In this document: one piece after another, positions 54,805-63,950 of the stretch
Layout of the letters: each line of letters begins with the position of its first letter
Numbering within the stretch: position 1 is the stretch's first letter
Source of the DNA: Dyella choica
GTDB lineage: Bacteria; Pseudomonadota; Gammaproteobacteria; Xanthomonadales; Rhodanobacteraceae
Direction: 5' to 3'
DNA length: 64,000 nucleotides
Assembly (NCBI RefSeq): GCF_003977665.1
Contig: NZ_RYYV01000016.1
Location: 38,434-102,433, forward strand
Notes under the pieces: generated by a model
What the model saw: only the letters and a program-made list of their open reading frames with translations
Told to the model about the DNA's origin: nothing
The model's database searches: none
Position numbers and translations under genes: made by a program

Positions 54805-55599
54805 ATGATGCGAGTTCTGGTAAGCAACGACGATGGCGTGGATGCGCCGGGCATCCGTGTGCTCGCCGAGCGCCTCGGCGCGGTAGGCGAGGTGACGGTG
54901 GTGGCGCCGGACCGGGATCGCTCGGGGGCCAGCAATTCGCTCACCCTCGACGTACCGATTCGCGTCTCGCGCATGGACAACGGGTACTACCGCGTGGTGG
55001 GCACGCCGACCGACTGCGTGCACCTTGCGCTGGCCGGCATGCTCGACGAGGAGCCGGATATCGTGGTTTCCGGCATCAACAACGCCGCCAACCTTGGTGA
55101 CGACGTCATTTATTCGGGGACGGTGTCGGCGGCGATGGAAGGGCGCTTTCTCGGGTTTCCGGCGATCGCGGTGTCGCTGGTCAGCAAGAATCACCAGGGC
55201 GAGCACTACGAATCCGCGGCCAAGGCCGTGTTGCTGCTGATGGAGCGCCTGCTGGTCGATCCGCTGCCGGCTGACACCATTCTCAACGTGAATGTGCCGG
55301 ATCGTCCGTGGGAGGAGATCCGCGGGTTCGAGACCACGCGCCTGGGCAAGCGCCATCGTTCGGCGCCGTGCATCAAGCAGAATGATCCGCGCGGCAGGCC
55401 GATCTGGTGGATCGGGCCGGCAGGGGAGGTGGAGGACGCCGGCCCCGGCACCGACTTCCATGCCGTGCAGCACGGCTACATCTCCGTGACACCGATCCAT
55501 GTAGACCTGACTCGATTCCAGGCGCTGGAGAAAGTCAGCAGCTGGGTTGACGCGTTGAGCAAGAACATGGGCGATCAAGCAAACGGTAAGGCGGCATGA
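54805..55599 (+). CDS. surE: 5'/3'-nucleotidase SurE
   Basis: Nucleoside monophosphatase of stationary-phase survival. 264 aa: [15 protein letters not shown] with the metal-binding Asp-Asp, [15 protein letters not shown], and [19 protein letters not shown]. First of surE-pcm-yqaA-nlpD; ATGA overlap with pcm. Confidence 0.97.
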   Translation: MMRVLVSNDDGVDAPGIRVLAERLGAVGEVTVVAPDRDRSGASNSLTLDVPIRVSRMDNGYYRVVGTPTDCVHLALAGMLDEEPDIVVSGINNAANLGDDVIYSGTVSAAMEGRFLGFPAIAVSLVSKNHQGEHYESAAKAVLLLMERLLVDPLPADTILNVNVPDRPWEEIRGFETTRLGKRHRSAPCIKQNDPRGRPIWWIGPAGEVEDAGPGTDFHAVQHGYISVTPIHVDLTRFQALEKVSSWVDALSKNMGDQANGKAA

Positions 55600-56288
55600 T
55601 TCATCCCTTGCCGCCATCGGCCTTGAAAGGCGAGGGCATGACCTCGCAACGCGCGCGCGACCGGCTGATTGCGAAATTGAAGGAAGAGGGCATTCGCAAC
55701 CAGCGCGTACTGGACGTGATGCGCAACCTGCCGCGGCATCATTTCATCGATCAGGCGCTGCATTCGCGCGCCTATGAAAACACCGCGCTGCCGATCGGCC
55801 ACGGCCAGACCATTTCCCAGCCATGGGTGGTGGCGCGCATGACCGAAGCCTTGCTGGAGCCGTTTGATCCCAAGTCAGGGCGCCCACTGAAAGTGCTGGA
55901 GATCGGCACCGGTTCGGGCTACCAGGCGGTGGTGCTGTCGCAACTGGTGCCGCAGCTTTACACGGTGGAGCGCATCGAGGAATTGCTGCGCCAGGCACGC
56001 CGGCGCTTCCGCCAGCTCGGCTGCGACAATATCCGCTCGCGCCACGACGACGGCAAGCTGGGCTGGACGGCCGAGGCGCCGTTCGATGCCATCATTCTCA
56101 CCGCTGCCGGCGATGCCATTCCCACTCCTATTCTCGAACAATTGGCTCCGGACGGCGTGCTGGTCGCGCCGGTCGGCTCCCCCAGCAGTCAGACCTTGAT
56201 CCGCATGCGCGGCGACGGAAAGGGCGATTTCATGCAGGAAGAATTGGCGGCGGTCAGCTTCGTACCCTTGCTGGGCGGTATTGGCTGA
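55596..56288 (+). CDS. pcm: Protein-L-isoaspartate O-methyltransferase Pcm
   Basis: Repairs damaged Asp/Asn residues using SAM. 230 aa, with the SAM motif [18 protein letters not shown] (about 94), [16 protein letters not shown] and [19 protein letters not shown] later ATG at 55638 is possible, but the ATGA overlap with surE supports 55596. Overlaps the next gene by one base. Confidence 0.96.
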   Translation: MIHPLPPSALKGEGMTSQRARDRLIAKLKEEGIRNQRVLDVMRNLPRHHFIDQALHSRAYENTALPIGHGQTISQPWVVARMTEALLEPFDPKSGRPLKVLEIGTGSGYQAVVLSQLVPQLYTVERIEELLRQARRRFRQLGCDNIRSRHDDGKLGWTAEAPFDAIILTAAGDAIPTPILEQLAPDGVLVAPVGSPSSQTLIRMRGDGKGDFMQEELAAVSFVPLLGGIG

Positions 56289-56896
56289 TGCGGCTTTTCG
56301 GGACACTTTATGCGCGCGTACTGGTGTGGGCGCGCGACCGTCGTGCGGTCTATTACCTTAGTGGCCTGAGTTTCGTGGAGGCCTTCATCTTTCCGATCAT
56401 GCCGGAAGTGATGTTGGCGCCGATGATGCTGGGCAAGCGCCATCGCGCTTTCTTCTATGCCAACTTGAGTTTGCTGTTCTCGCTGCTCGGTTCGTTGGTG
56501 GGTTATGCGCTTGGCCATTGGGCTTTTCATGCGCTCACGCCGCTGCTGCAGTCGCTGCATCTGTACGATTCGATCGAGCGCGGTGTCGAAAGCTTGCGCG
56601 CGCAGATGAACCAGCATTGGCTGGAGCTGCTGCTGGTGCTGGTGCTCGCGGCGTTGCAGCCGGTGGTGCCGATGAAGTTCGTCACCTGGGCATCGGGGAT
56701 CGTCGGGGTGCCGTTGATGCCGTTCCTGCTGTGCATCCTGCTCGGACGAGGCAAGCGCGTGTGGATCTTGGCGCTGCTGATCCGCCTGTTCGGCGAGCGT
56801 GCGGAGCGGATCCTGCACAAGCACATCGAATGGATCGGTTGGGCGGCGCTGGTGGCATTGGCGGGGCTCGCCGGTTGGTGGTTCTTCCGGCACTAG
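56288..56896 (+). CDS. YqaA family (DedA-like) membrane protein
   Basis: 202 aa with about four to five helices. SFVEAFIFPIMPEVMLAPMMLGKRHRAF and GSLVGYALGHWAF correspond to the SNARE-associated/DedA family core; the C-terminal WASGIVGVPLMPFLLCILLGRGKR is the second half of the fold. Usual neighbour of pcm and nlpD. Function in membrane or lipid homeostasis is suggested for the family only. Confidence 0.88.
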   Translation: MRLFGTLYARVLVWARDRRAVYYLSGLSFVEAFIFPIMPEVMLAPMMLGKRHRAFFYANLSLLFSLLGSLVGYALGHWAFHALTPLLQSLHLYDSIERGVESLRAQMNQHWLELLLVLVLAALQPVVPMKFVTWASGIVGVPLMPFLLCILLGRGKRVWILALLIRLFGERAERILHKHIEWIGWAALVALAGLAGWWFFRH

Positions 56897-56965
56897 TGAT
56901 GCTCGGGCGTTAACGGCCGGCGATCGGCGCGTATCGATCGCATGAAAACTCTTGGGGACCTCGCT

Positions 56966-57916
56966 ATGCTGGCGCGCATGAATGGATTGACGCGATGGTC
57001 CGCATTTGCCGTTATAGCCTTGGCCCTGACCGGTTGCAGCACCGTGGTGGTGCAGCCGCCGCCGAGTGCATCAGGTAGTGCCCGTCCGTTGCCGTCGGCC
57101 GCTCAGGCCGGCACTTACACGGTAGTGAAGGGCGATACGCTTTATTCCATCGCCTTCCGCAATGGCGCCGACTTTCGCGATGTCGCCAAATTGAACGGCA
57201 TTGCGTCGCCTTACACGATCTGGCCGGGACAGGTCCTGAAATTGCCAGGACATGGGGCTGCTCCGGCAGCCGCGCATGTGCCGTCGCCAGTAGTCGCGAA
57301 AGCGCCGGCGCCTGCAACAGCGGCCCCAGTGTTCCAGCCGGTTGAGACCAAGTCTGCAACGGCTACGCCGCCTGCGCATGCCAGTTCAGTCGCCACAGCC
57401 CCCGCTGTGGCTGCGCATCCCTTGCCGCCGCCGAACGCTGCGCCAGCACCGTCGGGCAACACCGTTGCCGCAAATCCGACACCTGCAACGGCCGCTGCTG
57501 CCGCACCCGTAGTTGCAGCGAGCAGTGGTGGTACGCGCGTGGCAGGAGGAGTGAAGTGGCGCTGGCCGGCATCCGGCCAGGTGGTCGGCCGATTCCAGGC
57601 CAGTGCCGCCATACCGGGCATCGATGTCGCCGGCAAGCAGGGCGATTCGATAGTGGCCGCGGCGGACGGTACGGTGGTGTACAGCGGCAACGGCCTGGTC
57701 GGTTATGGCGAGCTGATCATCATCAAACACAACGACAGCTTTCTTTCCGCCTATGGCCATAACCGCAAGCGGTTGGTGACCGAAGGGCAGCAAGTCAAAG
57801 CCGGGCAACAAATTGCCGAAATGGGGTCCAGTGGCAGTACGCGCGACGAGCTGCAATTCCAGATTCGCAAGGACGGCAATCCGGTGGATCCGCTGGAGTA
57901 CCTGCCGTCGCGTTGA
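56966..57916 (+). CDS. nlpD: NlpD-type lipoprotein with LysM and degenerate M23 domain
   Basis: 316 aa from ATG 56966 (GGGGA seven bases upstream; ATG 56942 and 56978 are alternatives). Lipoprotein signal ending LALTGC, LysM domain (about 48-92; YTVVKGDTLYSIAFRNG), a long Ala/Pro linker (about 95-195) and a LytM/M23 domain (about 200-314). The zinc residues are lost: the HxGxD motif reads PGIDVAG and the final His motif reads DELQFQI, as in NlpD and EnvC activators of amidases. No rpoS follows; a convergent gene does. Confidence 0.95.
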   Translation: MLARMNGLTRWSAFAVIALALTGCSTVVVQPPPSASGSARPLPSAAQAGTYTVVKGDTLYSIAFRNGADFRDVAKLNGIASPYTIWPGQVLKLPGHGAAPAAAHVPSPVVAKAPAPATAAPVFQPVETKSATATPPAHASSVATAPAVAAHPLPPPNAAPAPSGNTVAANPTPATAAAAAPVVAASSGGTRVAGGVKWRWPASGQVVGRFQASAAIPGIDVAGKQGDSIVAAADGTVVYSGNGLVGYGELIIIKHNDSFLSAYGHNRKRLVTEGQQVKAGQQIAEMGSSGSTRDELQFQIRKDGNPVDPLEYLPSR

Positions 57917-58033
57917 GGATTTTCGAAAGGCTTGGGGTGAGCGCGATGAAGCGGTTGTAGGCGCGTCTTGGCCGGGCAGCGCTTCCTCCCGGCTTGACCC
58001 CTGGCCCTAGTCCATATAGGTGCGAAGCTGCGC

Positions 58034-58411
58034 TCAGTCCGCGGGAAGTATGAAAGCAGCCACCACGCGCCGACCTTCGCCGGCGAGCAGATCATAGGTA
58101 CGCGCCGCCGCCGCATTGTCCATCACTTCGACCCCGATCCCCTTGCGCAGAAATCCGGCCATGAAGGCGGCCGGCGGAAACTGCTGGCGGATGCCGGTGC
58201 CGAGCAACACCAATTCAGGCTTCAATGCCAACACTTCTTCAACGTGGCCGTCCGTCAGCGCCCGCGCGTCGGTGACGGGCCACTGTTCCACCGCGCGTTC
58301 CGGCGATAGCAAGAAGCTGCGGGTGAGTTCACGGTCGACCACCGTGATGCCACGTTCGGTCACGCGGCGAACGAACAGGTAGTCGCCAGGACGATCCAGC
58401 GAGAGATCCAT
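58034..58411 (-). CDS. Mth938-like (DUF498/NDUFAF3-type) domain protein
   Basis: 125 aa from ATG 58411. The Mth938 fold pattern is seen in VVDRELTRSFLLSPERAVEQWPV, LKPELVLLGTGIRQQFPP and GIGVEVMDNAAAARTYDLLAGEGRRVVAAFI. The human relative assembles complex I; bacterial members have no settled role. It follows yhbY by ten bases, so the two are one unit. Confidence 0.88.
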   Translation of the reverse strand: MDLSLDRPGDYLFVRRVTERGITVVDRELTRSFLLSPERAVEQWPVTDARALTDGHVEEVLALKPELVLLGTGIRQQFPPAAFMAGFLRKGIGVEVMDNAAAARTYDLLAGEGRRVVAAFILPAD

Positions 58412-58421
58412 GACCGCCTCC

Positions 58422-58718
58422 TCAGCGTGGCAAGGCGAGCCGTGGATCGTCCTGGTTGCGCCGGAACAGCACCACGGTGTGGCCAATCTGTTGCACGTTC
58501 TCGGCGCCGGTGCCTTCGAGCAGGATCCGGATCTGCTCTTCGCGTTCTTCCTTGTCGCCGCCGGAGAGCTTCACTTTCACCAGCTCGTGGTGCGACAGCG
58601 CCAGGTCCAGCTCCTTCACCACCGCCTCGCTGGCGCCCTTGGCGCCGAGCAGGATCACCGGATGGAGGTCGTGGGCGAGGCTGCGCAGGTAGCGCTTCTG
58701 TGAAGGGGATATGGCCAT
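58422..58718 (-). CDS. yhbY: CRM-domain ribosome assembly RNA-binding protein YhbY
   Basis: 98 aa from ATG 58718. The CRM fold is complete: [43 protein letters not shown] and [27 protein letters not shown]. Binds pre-50S particles. Divergent from rlmE-ftsH in the standard gammaproteobacterial arrangement. Confidence 0.95.
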   Translation of the reverse strand: MAISPSQKRYLRSLAHDLHPVILLGAKGASEAVVKELDLALSHHELVKVKLSGGDKEEREEQIRILLEGTGAENVQQIGHTVVLFRRNQDDPRLALPR

Positions 58719-58797
58719 GCGTTCAGTCTCGATGCACTGCAAGCTAATCTTAAAGGGTATCATGTCCACCCCCTGTTCCCGGTCCGTTTGCCGACCC

Positions 58798-59448
58798 ATG
58801 CCTCGCAGCAAGAGCAGTTCCCGCTGGCTGCGGGAGCATTTCGACGATGTCTATGTCAAGAAGGCCCAGGCCGAAGGCCTGCGTTCGCGTGCCGTATTCA
58901 AGCTGGAAGAGCTGGTCGATCGCGACCACCTGCTGAAGCCGGGCATGCGCGTAGTCGACCTGGGAGCGGCTCCCGGCGGCTGGTCGCAGCTGGTGCGGCA
59001 GCGCCTGGGCGATAGTGGTACTGTGGTGGCGCTGGATATCCTGCCCATGCAGGGTATTGCCGGCGTTGATTTTTTGCAGGGCGACTTCCGTGAAGAAAGC
59101 GTCCTGCAGGCGCTGGAGCAGCGTCTGGATGGCTGGAAAGTCGATCTTGTGCTGTCGGACATGGCCCCCAATATGAGTGGCGTGGCACTGGCCGACCAGA
59201 TCCGGGCGATGGACCTGGCGGAACTGGCGCTTGATTTCTGCAGGCACTGGCTGAAGCCCGACGGAGCGTTTCTAATCAAGTTGTTCCAGGGAACAGGCTT
59301 CGACGATTACTTGCGTAGCTTGCGCGCTGACTTCTCGCGCGTAAGTATGCGTAAACCCAAGGCCTCACGTGCGCGTTCGCGTGAGGTGTACGCGCTGGCC
59401 ACCGGCTTCAAGGCCGGCGGCAGGCAAACTGGCGAGAACCGCGCATGA
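58798..59448 (+). CDS. rlmE: 23S rRNA (uridine 2552) 2'-O-methyltransferase RlmE (FtsJ)
   Basis: Methylates U2552 in 23S rRNA with SAM. 216 aa from ATG 58798. Catalytic tetrad: Lys in [10 protein letters not shown], Asp in [11 protein letters not shown], Lys in [11 protein letters not shown] and Glu in [13 protein letters not shown] motif [17 protein letters not shown] overlap with ftsH. Confidence 0.97.
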   Translation: MPRSKSSSRWLREHFDDVYVKKAQAEGLRSRAVFKLEELVDRDHLLKPGMRVVDLGAAPGGWSQLVRQRLGDSGTVVALDILPMQGIAGVDFLQGDFREESVLQALEQRLDGWKVDLVLSDMAPNMSGVALADQIRAMDLAELALDFCRHWLKPDGAFLIKLFQGTGFDDYLRSLRADFSRVSMRKPKASRARSREVYALATGFKAGGRQTGENRA

Positions 59449-61379
59449 ACGAAACATGGAAAACTTTGTTGCTCTGGCTGGTGATCGCGGTCGTCCTGAT
59501 CACCGTGTTCCAGAGCTTCAACCCGCACGGTGGCGCCTCTTCGGACCTGCCTTACAGCAGCTTCGTGCAGAGTGTGGATAGCGGCAATGTCGCCACGGCC
59601 AATATCAGCGCCGAAAATCCGGCCACCATCAACGGCAAGCTGAAGGACGGCAGCAACTACCGCACCGTCGCGCCGGTACTCGGCTTCTCCACCAACTCGG
59701 TGGTGAAGCAGATGCAGGACAAGAACGTCACCGTCACCCAGGATTCCGGCACCGGCTTTTCGCTGCTCGGCTTGCTGGTGAACTGGCTGCCGGTCATTCT
59801 TATCGTGGGCGTGTTCATCTGGTTCATGCGCCAGATGCAGCAGGGCGGCGGCGGGCGCGGGGCGATGAGCTTTGGCCGTTCGCGCGCCAAGTTGCAGGGC
59901 GAGGACCAGGTCAAGGTCAATTTCAGCGATGTGGCCGGTTGTGACGAAGCCAAGGAAGAAGTCGGCGAACTGGTCGAATTCCTGCGTGACCCGGGCAAAT
60001 TCCAGCGCCTCGGCGGCAAGATTCCGCGCGGCGTACTGATGGTCGGTCCGCCCGGCACCGGCAAGACCCTGCTTGCCAAGGCGATTGCCGGCGAGGCCAA
60101 GGTACCGTTCTTCTCGATTTCCGGCTCTGATTTCGTCGAGATGTTCGTCGGCGTGGGCGCGTCGCGTGTGCGTGACATGTTCGATCAGGCCAAGAAGCAC
60201 GCCCCTTGCATCATCTTCATCGACGAAATCGATGCGGTAGGACGCCATCGTGGCGCCGGCCTGGGTGGCGGTCACGACGAGCGCGAGCAGACGCTCAACC
60301 AGCTGCTGGTGGAAATGGACGGCTTTGAAGGCACCGAGGGCATCATTGTCATCGCGGCGACCAACCGTCCGGACGTGCTCGATCCGGCTCTGCTGCGTCC
60401 CGGCCGCTTCGACCGCCAGGTCGTGGTCGGCCTGCCGGACGTGAAGGGCCGCGAGCAGATCCTCAAAGTGCACCTGCGCAAGGTGCCGATCGCCAGCGAC
60501 GTGGAGCCGATGGTGATTGCACGCGGTACGCCGGGCTTCTCCGGCGCGGACCTGGCCAACCTCGTCAACGAGGCGGCGCTGTTCGCGGCGCGCGAGAACG
60601 CCCGTGAAGTGCGCATGACCCATATGGACAAGGCGCGCGACAAGATCCTGATGGGCACCGAGCGGCGCTCGATGGCGATGAGCGAGGACGAAAAGAAGCT
60701 CACCGCCTATCACGAAGCCGGTCACGCCATCGTCGGCCGCCTGGTGCCGGAGCACGATCCGGTCTACAAGGTGACGATCATCCCGCGCGGCCGTGCGCTC
60801 GGCGTCACCATGTACCTGCCGGAAGGCGACAAGTACAGCATGAACAAGACCGCGATCGAATCGCAGTTGTGTTCGCTGTACGGTGGCCGCGTAGCGGAAG
60901 AGTTGATCTTCGGCACCGACAAGGTCACCACCGGAGCCTCCAACGACATCGAACGCGCGACCAAGATGGCGCGCAACATGGTCACCAAGTGGGGCCTGTC
61001 GAACGAGCTCGGTCCGGTCACCTACGGCGAGGAAGAGGACGAAGTGTTTCTCGGCCGCTCGGTGACGCAGCACAAGAACGTCTCCAATGAGACCGCGCGC
61101 AAGATCGACGAAGTGGTGCGCGACATCCTCGACCGCGCCTACGGCCGCAGCATGCAGTTGCTGACCGAGAACATCGATAAGCTGCACATGATGGCCGATG
61201 CTCTGCTGCAGTACGAAACGATCGACGCGCGCCAGATCGATGACATCATGGCCGGCCGCGTGCCGGGTCCCCCGGCGGACTGGTCCAAGACCACGCCGTC
61301 GAGTTCGGTGCCGCCGCCGCCACCGCGCAGCGATGCCGGGGCCAAGGTGGGTGATCCGGCTACGCAAAGCCGTATCTAA
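59445..61379 (+). CDS. ftsH: ATP-dependent zinc metalloprotease FtsH
   Basis: Membrane AAA protease that degrades misfolded membrane proteins and regulators such as LpxC. 644 aa: two helices (about 7-23 and 108-128) around a periplasmic domain; AAA module with Walker A GPPGTGKT (201-208), Walker B IIFIDEID (about 256-263) and second region of homology [20 protein letters not shown]; zinc motif HEAGH (423-427). The C-terminus ends in a Pro-rich tail. Confidence 0.98.
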   Translation: MNETWKTLLLWLVIAVVLITVFQSFNPHGGASSDLPYSSFVQSVDSGNVATANISAENPATINGKLKDGSNYRTVAPVLGFSTNSVVKQMQDKNVTVTQDSGTGFSLLGLLVNWLPVILIVGVFIWFMRQMQQGGGGRGAMSFGRSRAKLQGEDQVKVNFSDVAGCDEAKEEVGELVEFLRDPGKFQRLGGKIPRGVLMVGPPGTGKTLLAKAIAGEAKVPFFSISGSDFVEMFVGVGASRVRDMFDQAKKHAPCIIFIDEIDAVGRHRGAGLGGGHDEREQTLNQLLVEMDGFEGTEGIIVIAATNRPDVLDPALLRPGRFDRQVVVGLPDVKGREQILKVHLRKVPIASDVEPMVIARGTPGFSGADLANLVNEAALFAARENAREVRMTHMDKARDKILMGTERRSMAMSEDEKKLTAYHEAGHAIVGRLVPEHDPVYKVTIIPRGRALGVTMYLPEGDKYSMNKTAIESQLCSLYGGRVAEELIFGTDKVTTGASNDIERATKMARNMVTKWGLSNELGPVTYGEEEDEVFLGRSVTQHKNVSNETARKIDEVVRDILDRAYGRSMQLLTENIDKLHMMADALLQYETIDARQIDDIMAGRVPGPPADWSKTTPSSSVPPPPPRSDAGAKVGDPATQSRI

Positions 61380-61399
61380 GCCTGGACATCCGATCGGAA

Positions 61400-61425
61400 A
61401 GGCCGCCCCTTGGGCGGCCTTTTTT
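61400..61425 (+). terminator. Intrinsic terminator after ftsH
   Basis: AGGCCGCCC-ctt-GGGCGGCCT (61400-61420), then five more T. Confidence 0.94.
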
Positions 61426-61442
61426 GTTGGGCGCGTCAATAA

Positions 61443-61483
61443 TTTTATCCGGGTGATATTGTAATGAGTATTTTTATCCGGGT
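61443..61483 (+). promoter_or_regulatory. Direct repeat of TTTTATCCGGGT upstream of DUF2239
   Basis: TTTTATCCGGGT occurs at 61443-61454 and 61472-61483, 29 bases apart, each followed by an AT-rich GATATT or ATTATT. The block is AT-rich within a GC-rich region and ends 29 bases before ATG 61513. It looks like a pair of regulator sites overlapping the promoter. Confidence 0.5.
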
Positions 61484-61512
61484 ATTATTCTGGCTTTCCA
61501 GGAAGCCCTCTC

Positions 61513-62109
61513 ATGAACAGCCCAGCGTCACCCGTTTCCTACACCAGCTTTCAGAGCGAACGACGCCTTGCCTCCGGGCCGCCGCACGTTGTGGCGCTGG
61601 CGGTCAAGCTCGCCGCTGCGCGAGCGAATGCCAAGCCGATTCAGATCTTTGACGACAGCACCGGACGCTCTGTCGATGTCGACACGCGTGGCTCCGATGA
61701 AGACGTGCTCGCCCGCTATTTCCCGGTTGCCGCCGTCGAAGAGGACAAGCTGGATGGCGCCGCCGATGCTCCCCGGGGCAGGGGGCGTCCCAAGCTGGGC
61801 GTTGTCGCGCGCGAGGTCACCTTGCTGCCGAGGCACTGGGAGTGGCTGTCCGCCCAGCCAGGCGGCCCCTCCGTGGCGCTGCGCAAACTGGTGGACGAGG
61901 CGCGTCGTACCCACGGCGAACGCGACAAGTCGCGCGCGCGACAGGAACGCGCCTATCACTTCATGTCAGCTATGGCCGGCGACAGGCCCGGTTTCGAAGA
62001 GGCCACGCGTGCTCTGTTCGCCGACGACAAGTCGAAGTTTGCCGAGCTGATTGCCGCCTGGCCGATCGACGTGCGCGACTACGCCTCGCAGCTGGCATTC
62101 GGCGAATAA
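61513..62109 (+). CDS. DUF2239 family protein
   Basis: 198 aa. The DUF2239 pattern is visible: IQIFDDSTGRSVDVDTRGSDEDVLARYF, RGRGRPKLGVVAREVTLLPRHWEWLSAQPGG, LVDEARRTH, and AMAGDRPGFEEATRALFA. RGRGRPKLGV resembles an AT-hook, and the spacing recalls small DNA-associated regulators, but no function is established. It is followed 13 bases later by the DUF1330 gene, presumably in one unit. Confidence 0.85.
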   Translation: MNSPASPVSYTSFQSERRLASGPPHVVALAVKLAAARANAKPIQIFDDSTGRSVDVDTRGSDEDVLARYFPVAAVEEDKLDGAADAPRGRGRPKLGVVAREVTLLPRHWEWLSAQPGGPSVALRKLVDEARRTHGERDKSRARQERAYHFMSAMAGDRPGFEEATRALFADDKSKFAELIAAWPIDVRDYASQLAFGE

Positions 62110-62122
62110 AAGGACGGTGGTC

Positions 62123-62542
62123 ATGAGCAGCTATCTGGAACCGACGTGGGAAGCGGGGCGTGCCTTCATGGCGAGGCCATGGCAAGGCAGCGTCGTAATG
62201 CTCAATTTGTTGCGTTTTCGCGCCGTGGCCGATTACTCGGCCACGCCGGAGTTGGCACCTGCCGAAGCCATCAGTGGTGCGCAAGCCTTTCAGCGTTACA
62301 TCGAACTCACTTTGCCGTACTTGCGCGAAAGCGGCGGCGAGCTCCTATGGCTTGGCGATGGCGGTCATTTTTTGATCGGACCGCCTGACGAGCGATGGGA
62401 CATGGCCATGCTGGTGCGCCAGCACAGCGTTGCTTCATTCATGGCATTTGCTTCGCACCAGGCGTATCTGGCCGGAATAGGGCATCGCACGGCGGCGCTT
62501 GAAGATTCGCGCCTGTTGCCACTGACGTCGATCGACATCTGA
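62123..62542 (+). CDS. DUF1330 domain protein
   Basis: 139 aa from ATG 62123 with AGGACGGTGG upstream. The ferredoxin-like fold of DUF1330 (dimeric alpha-beta barrel) is suggested by GSVVMLNLLRFR, SGAQAFQRYIELTLPYLRESGGELLWLGDGGHFLIG, WDMAMLVRQHSVASFMAFASHQAYLAG. No catalytic activity is known for most members. Cotranscribed with DUF2239, which is why regulation by the upstream repeat probably covers both. Confidence 0.82.
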   Translation: MSSYLEPTWEAGRAFMARPWQGSVVMLNLLRFRAVADYSATPELAPAEAISGAQAFQRYIELTLPYLRESGGELLWLGDGGHFLIGPPDERWDMAMLVRQHSVASFMAFASHQAYLAGIGHRTAALEDSRLLPLTSIDI

Positions 62543-62555
62543 AGGTTTGATCGTC

Positions 62556-62623
62556 GGTTGGGTGCAAACCCCAACATCGTCGTGCATGGACATTTCGAGG
62601 TTGGGGTCTGCACCTCAACCTAC
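62556..62623. repeat. Dispersed palindromic repeat R1, variant copy
   Basis: GGTTGGGtgcaaaCCCCAAC and GTTGGGGtctgcaCCTCAACCTAC, the TTGGGG variant also seen at 13459-13529. Confidence 0.78.
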
Positions 62624-63079
62624 ACGGCCAAAGGGTAAAGCCCGTTACTGCGCTTGGGGAGCTCGAAAAAAACGAGCACATCCCTGTGCTCTCACTTTCG
62701 CACTTTGAGGAAACAGCACACATCTGTCAGACGCATACCGCACATCGATTGCTGGGGAGCGTACTTGTGCGGCGTCGTCCGCCTCATCTATAGAGTGGAC
62801 AATTTGATGCCACAGTGTCTTGTGCATTCGAGGCTCGCGAGATGCGAATTTCCGCACAAATGGCGCACGCACCGGTAAACACTTTGCACAGGCATGAAAG
62901 ACTAGAACAACTTGCGGATTTTGAATGCGCAATTCGGCACAATTTATTTGCCATACTATAGCACGTTACTGGTGAGGCACTTGCGCTGGTAGGCGAAATA
63001 GCCCTTAAGATGCGGTGTCCGGACTGCACGATCGTACAGCCGGTCCTTGTCATCCTTTGCCGGTACGCACCTAGTCACC
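62624..63079. other. Upstream region of the PAS-AraC gene
   Basis: No gene seen in this stretch of about 455 bases. It is less GC-rich than the flanks, with an AT-rich patch at about 62930-62960 (ACAATTTATTTGCCATACTATAG) that may hold the promoter of the regulator at 63080. No confident -35/-10 pair could be fixed. Confidence 0.5.
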
Positions 63080-63799
63080 ATGAAGATTTCTGCCGATGAG
63101 CTGGAGCCGCTGTTCGACGTCTTGCCGGATGTTGTGTTCTTTGTGAAGGATACAGAGGGGCGTTACACGCACGCTAATCTGACCCTGGTGCGCCGTCTTG
63201 GCCTCAAGCAGCGCAGCGACGTGATCGGCAAGGATGTCACCGAACTGTTTCCGACCACGATGGGCGGCTCCTATGCCGCGCAGGATCTGCGTGTATTGAA
63301 CGGCGAGGTCATCGAAAACCAGCTGGAAGTGCATATCTTCGCCAACCGCGCGCCGGGCTGGTGCCTCACCTGCAAGCGTCCGCTGCGCTCACGCGGCAAG
63401 ATTTGCGGCGTAGTGGGCATTTCGCGCGATCTTGGCCTGCCGGATGGGCGCCATCCTGTCTACGACCGCTTGAAGCGCGTGCTGGCCTATATGCAGGAAC
63501 ACTACGGCGACGGTGTTCGTATCCAGGCCCTGGCCGAGCAGGCCGAGCTTTCGATTGCGCAATTCGAACGGCATTTCCGCCGCGTTTTCCAGCTCACGCC
63601 GCAGCAGGTGCTGACCAAGCTGCGCATTGAGGCAGCCATGCGCATGCTGCACTCCGACGACAGTGTGGCATCGATAGGCGTGGCATGCGGTTTTGTCGAC
63701 CAGAGCGCGTTTGCGCGCCAGTTCAAGGCGACGGTGGGGATGACGCCGCGAGCGTATCGCTCGCTGGCGCAGGGGCAGGAGGCGATGGTGCCGGCGTAG
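63080..63799 (+). CDS. PAS-domain AraC family regulator
   Basis: 239 aa from ATG 63080. An N-terminal PAS domain (about 8-118; LEPLFDVLPDVVFFVKDTEGRYTHANLTLV, SDVIGKDVTELFP) is followed by a C-terminal AraC-type double helix-turn-helix (about 130-232; VRIQALAEQAELSIAQFERHFRRVF and SVASIGVACGFVDQSAFARQFKATVGMTPRAYR). PAS may bind a small ligand or redox cofactor; two Cys (GWCLTCKRP) sit at its C-terminal side. This sensor-output combination is a small subgroup of AraC proteins. The target is unknown. Confidence 0.88.
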   Translation: MKISADELEPLFDVLPDVVFFVKDTEGRYTHANLTLVRRLGLKQRSDVIGKDVTELFPTTMGGSYAAQDLRVLNGEVIENQLEVHIFANRAPGWCLTCKRPLRSRGKICGVVGISRDLGLPDGRHPVYDRLKRVLAYMQEHYGDGVRIQALAEQAELSIAQFERHFRRVFQLTPQQVLTKLRIEAAMRMLHSDDSVASIGVACGFVDQSAFARQFKATVGMTPRAYRSLAQGQEAMVPA

Positions 63800-63810
63800 C
63801 GGGGGGGAGG

Positions 63811-63950
63811 TTGGGGTGTCACCCCGACGGCCCCTTTTTATCCCGCACGGTTGCTGCATTTCGTGGGTTGAACCATTGCCTGCGGCGCTTTCGGTCCCTA
63901 AAGGGACCGAGTCACTTTTCTTTGCTGGCCCAAAGAAAAGTAACGGCGGA
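63811..63950. repeat. Dispersed repeat R3, half copy
   Basis: GGTTGGGGTGTCACCCCGAC, then CGCACGGTTGCTGCATTTCG, CATTGCCTGCGGCGCTTTCG, a GGTCCCtaaaGGGACC hairpin, and CACTTTTCTTTGCTGGCCCA ending at AAGTAAC. Only the left arm of the 457-bp element is present. After it, 63951-64000 shows only a possible gene start at the window edge. Confidence 0.88.

Noticed and set aside
59307..61439. 710-codon frame on the minus strand opposite ftsH
   Set aside because: Antisense to a highly conserved gene, no recognisable domains, His/Arg/Gly-rich composition typical of the opposite strand in GC-rich coding DNA.
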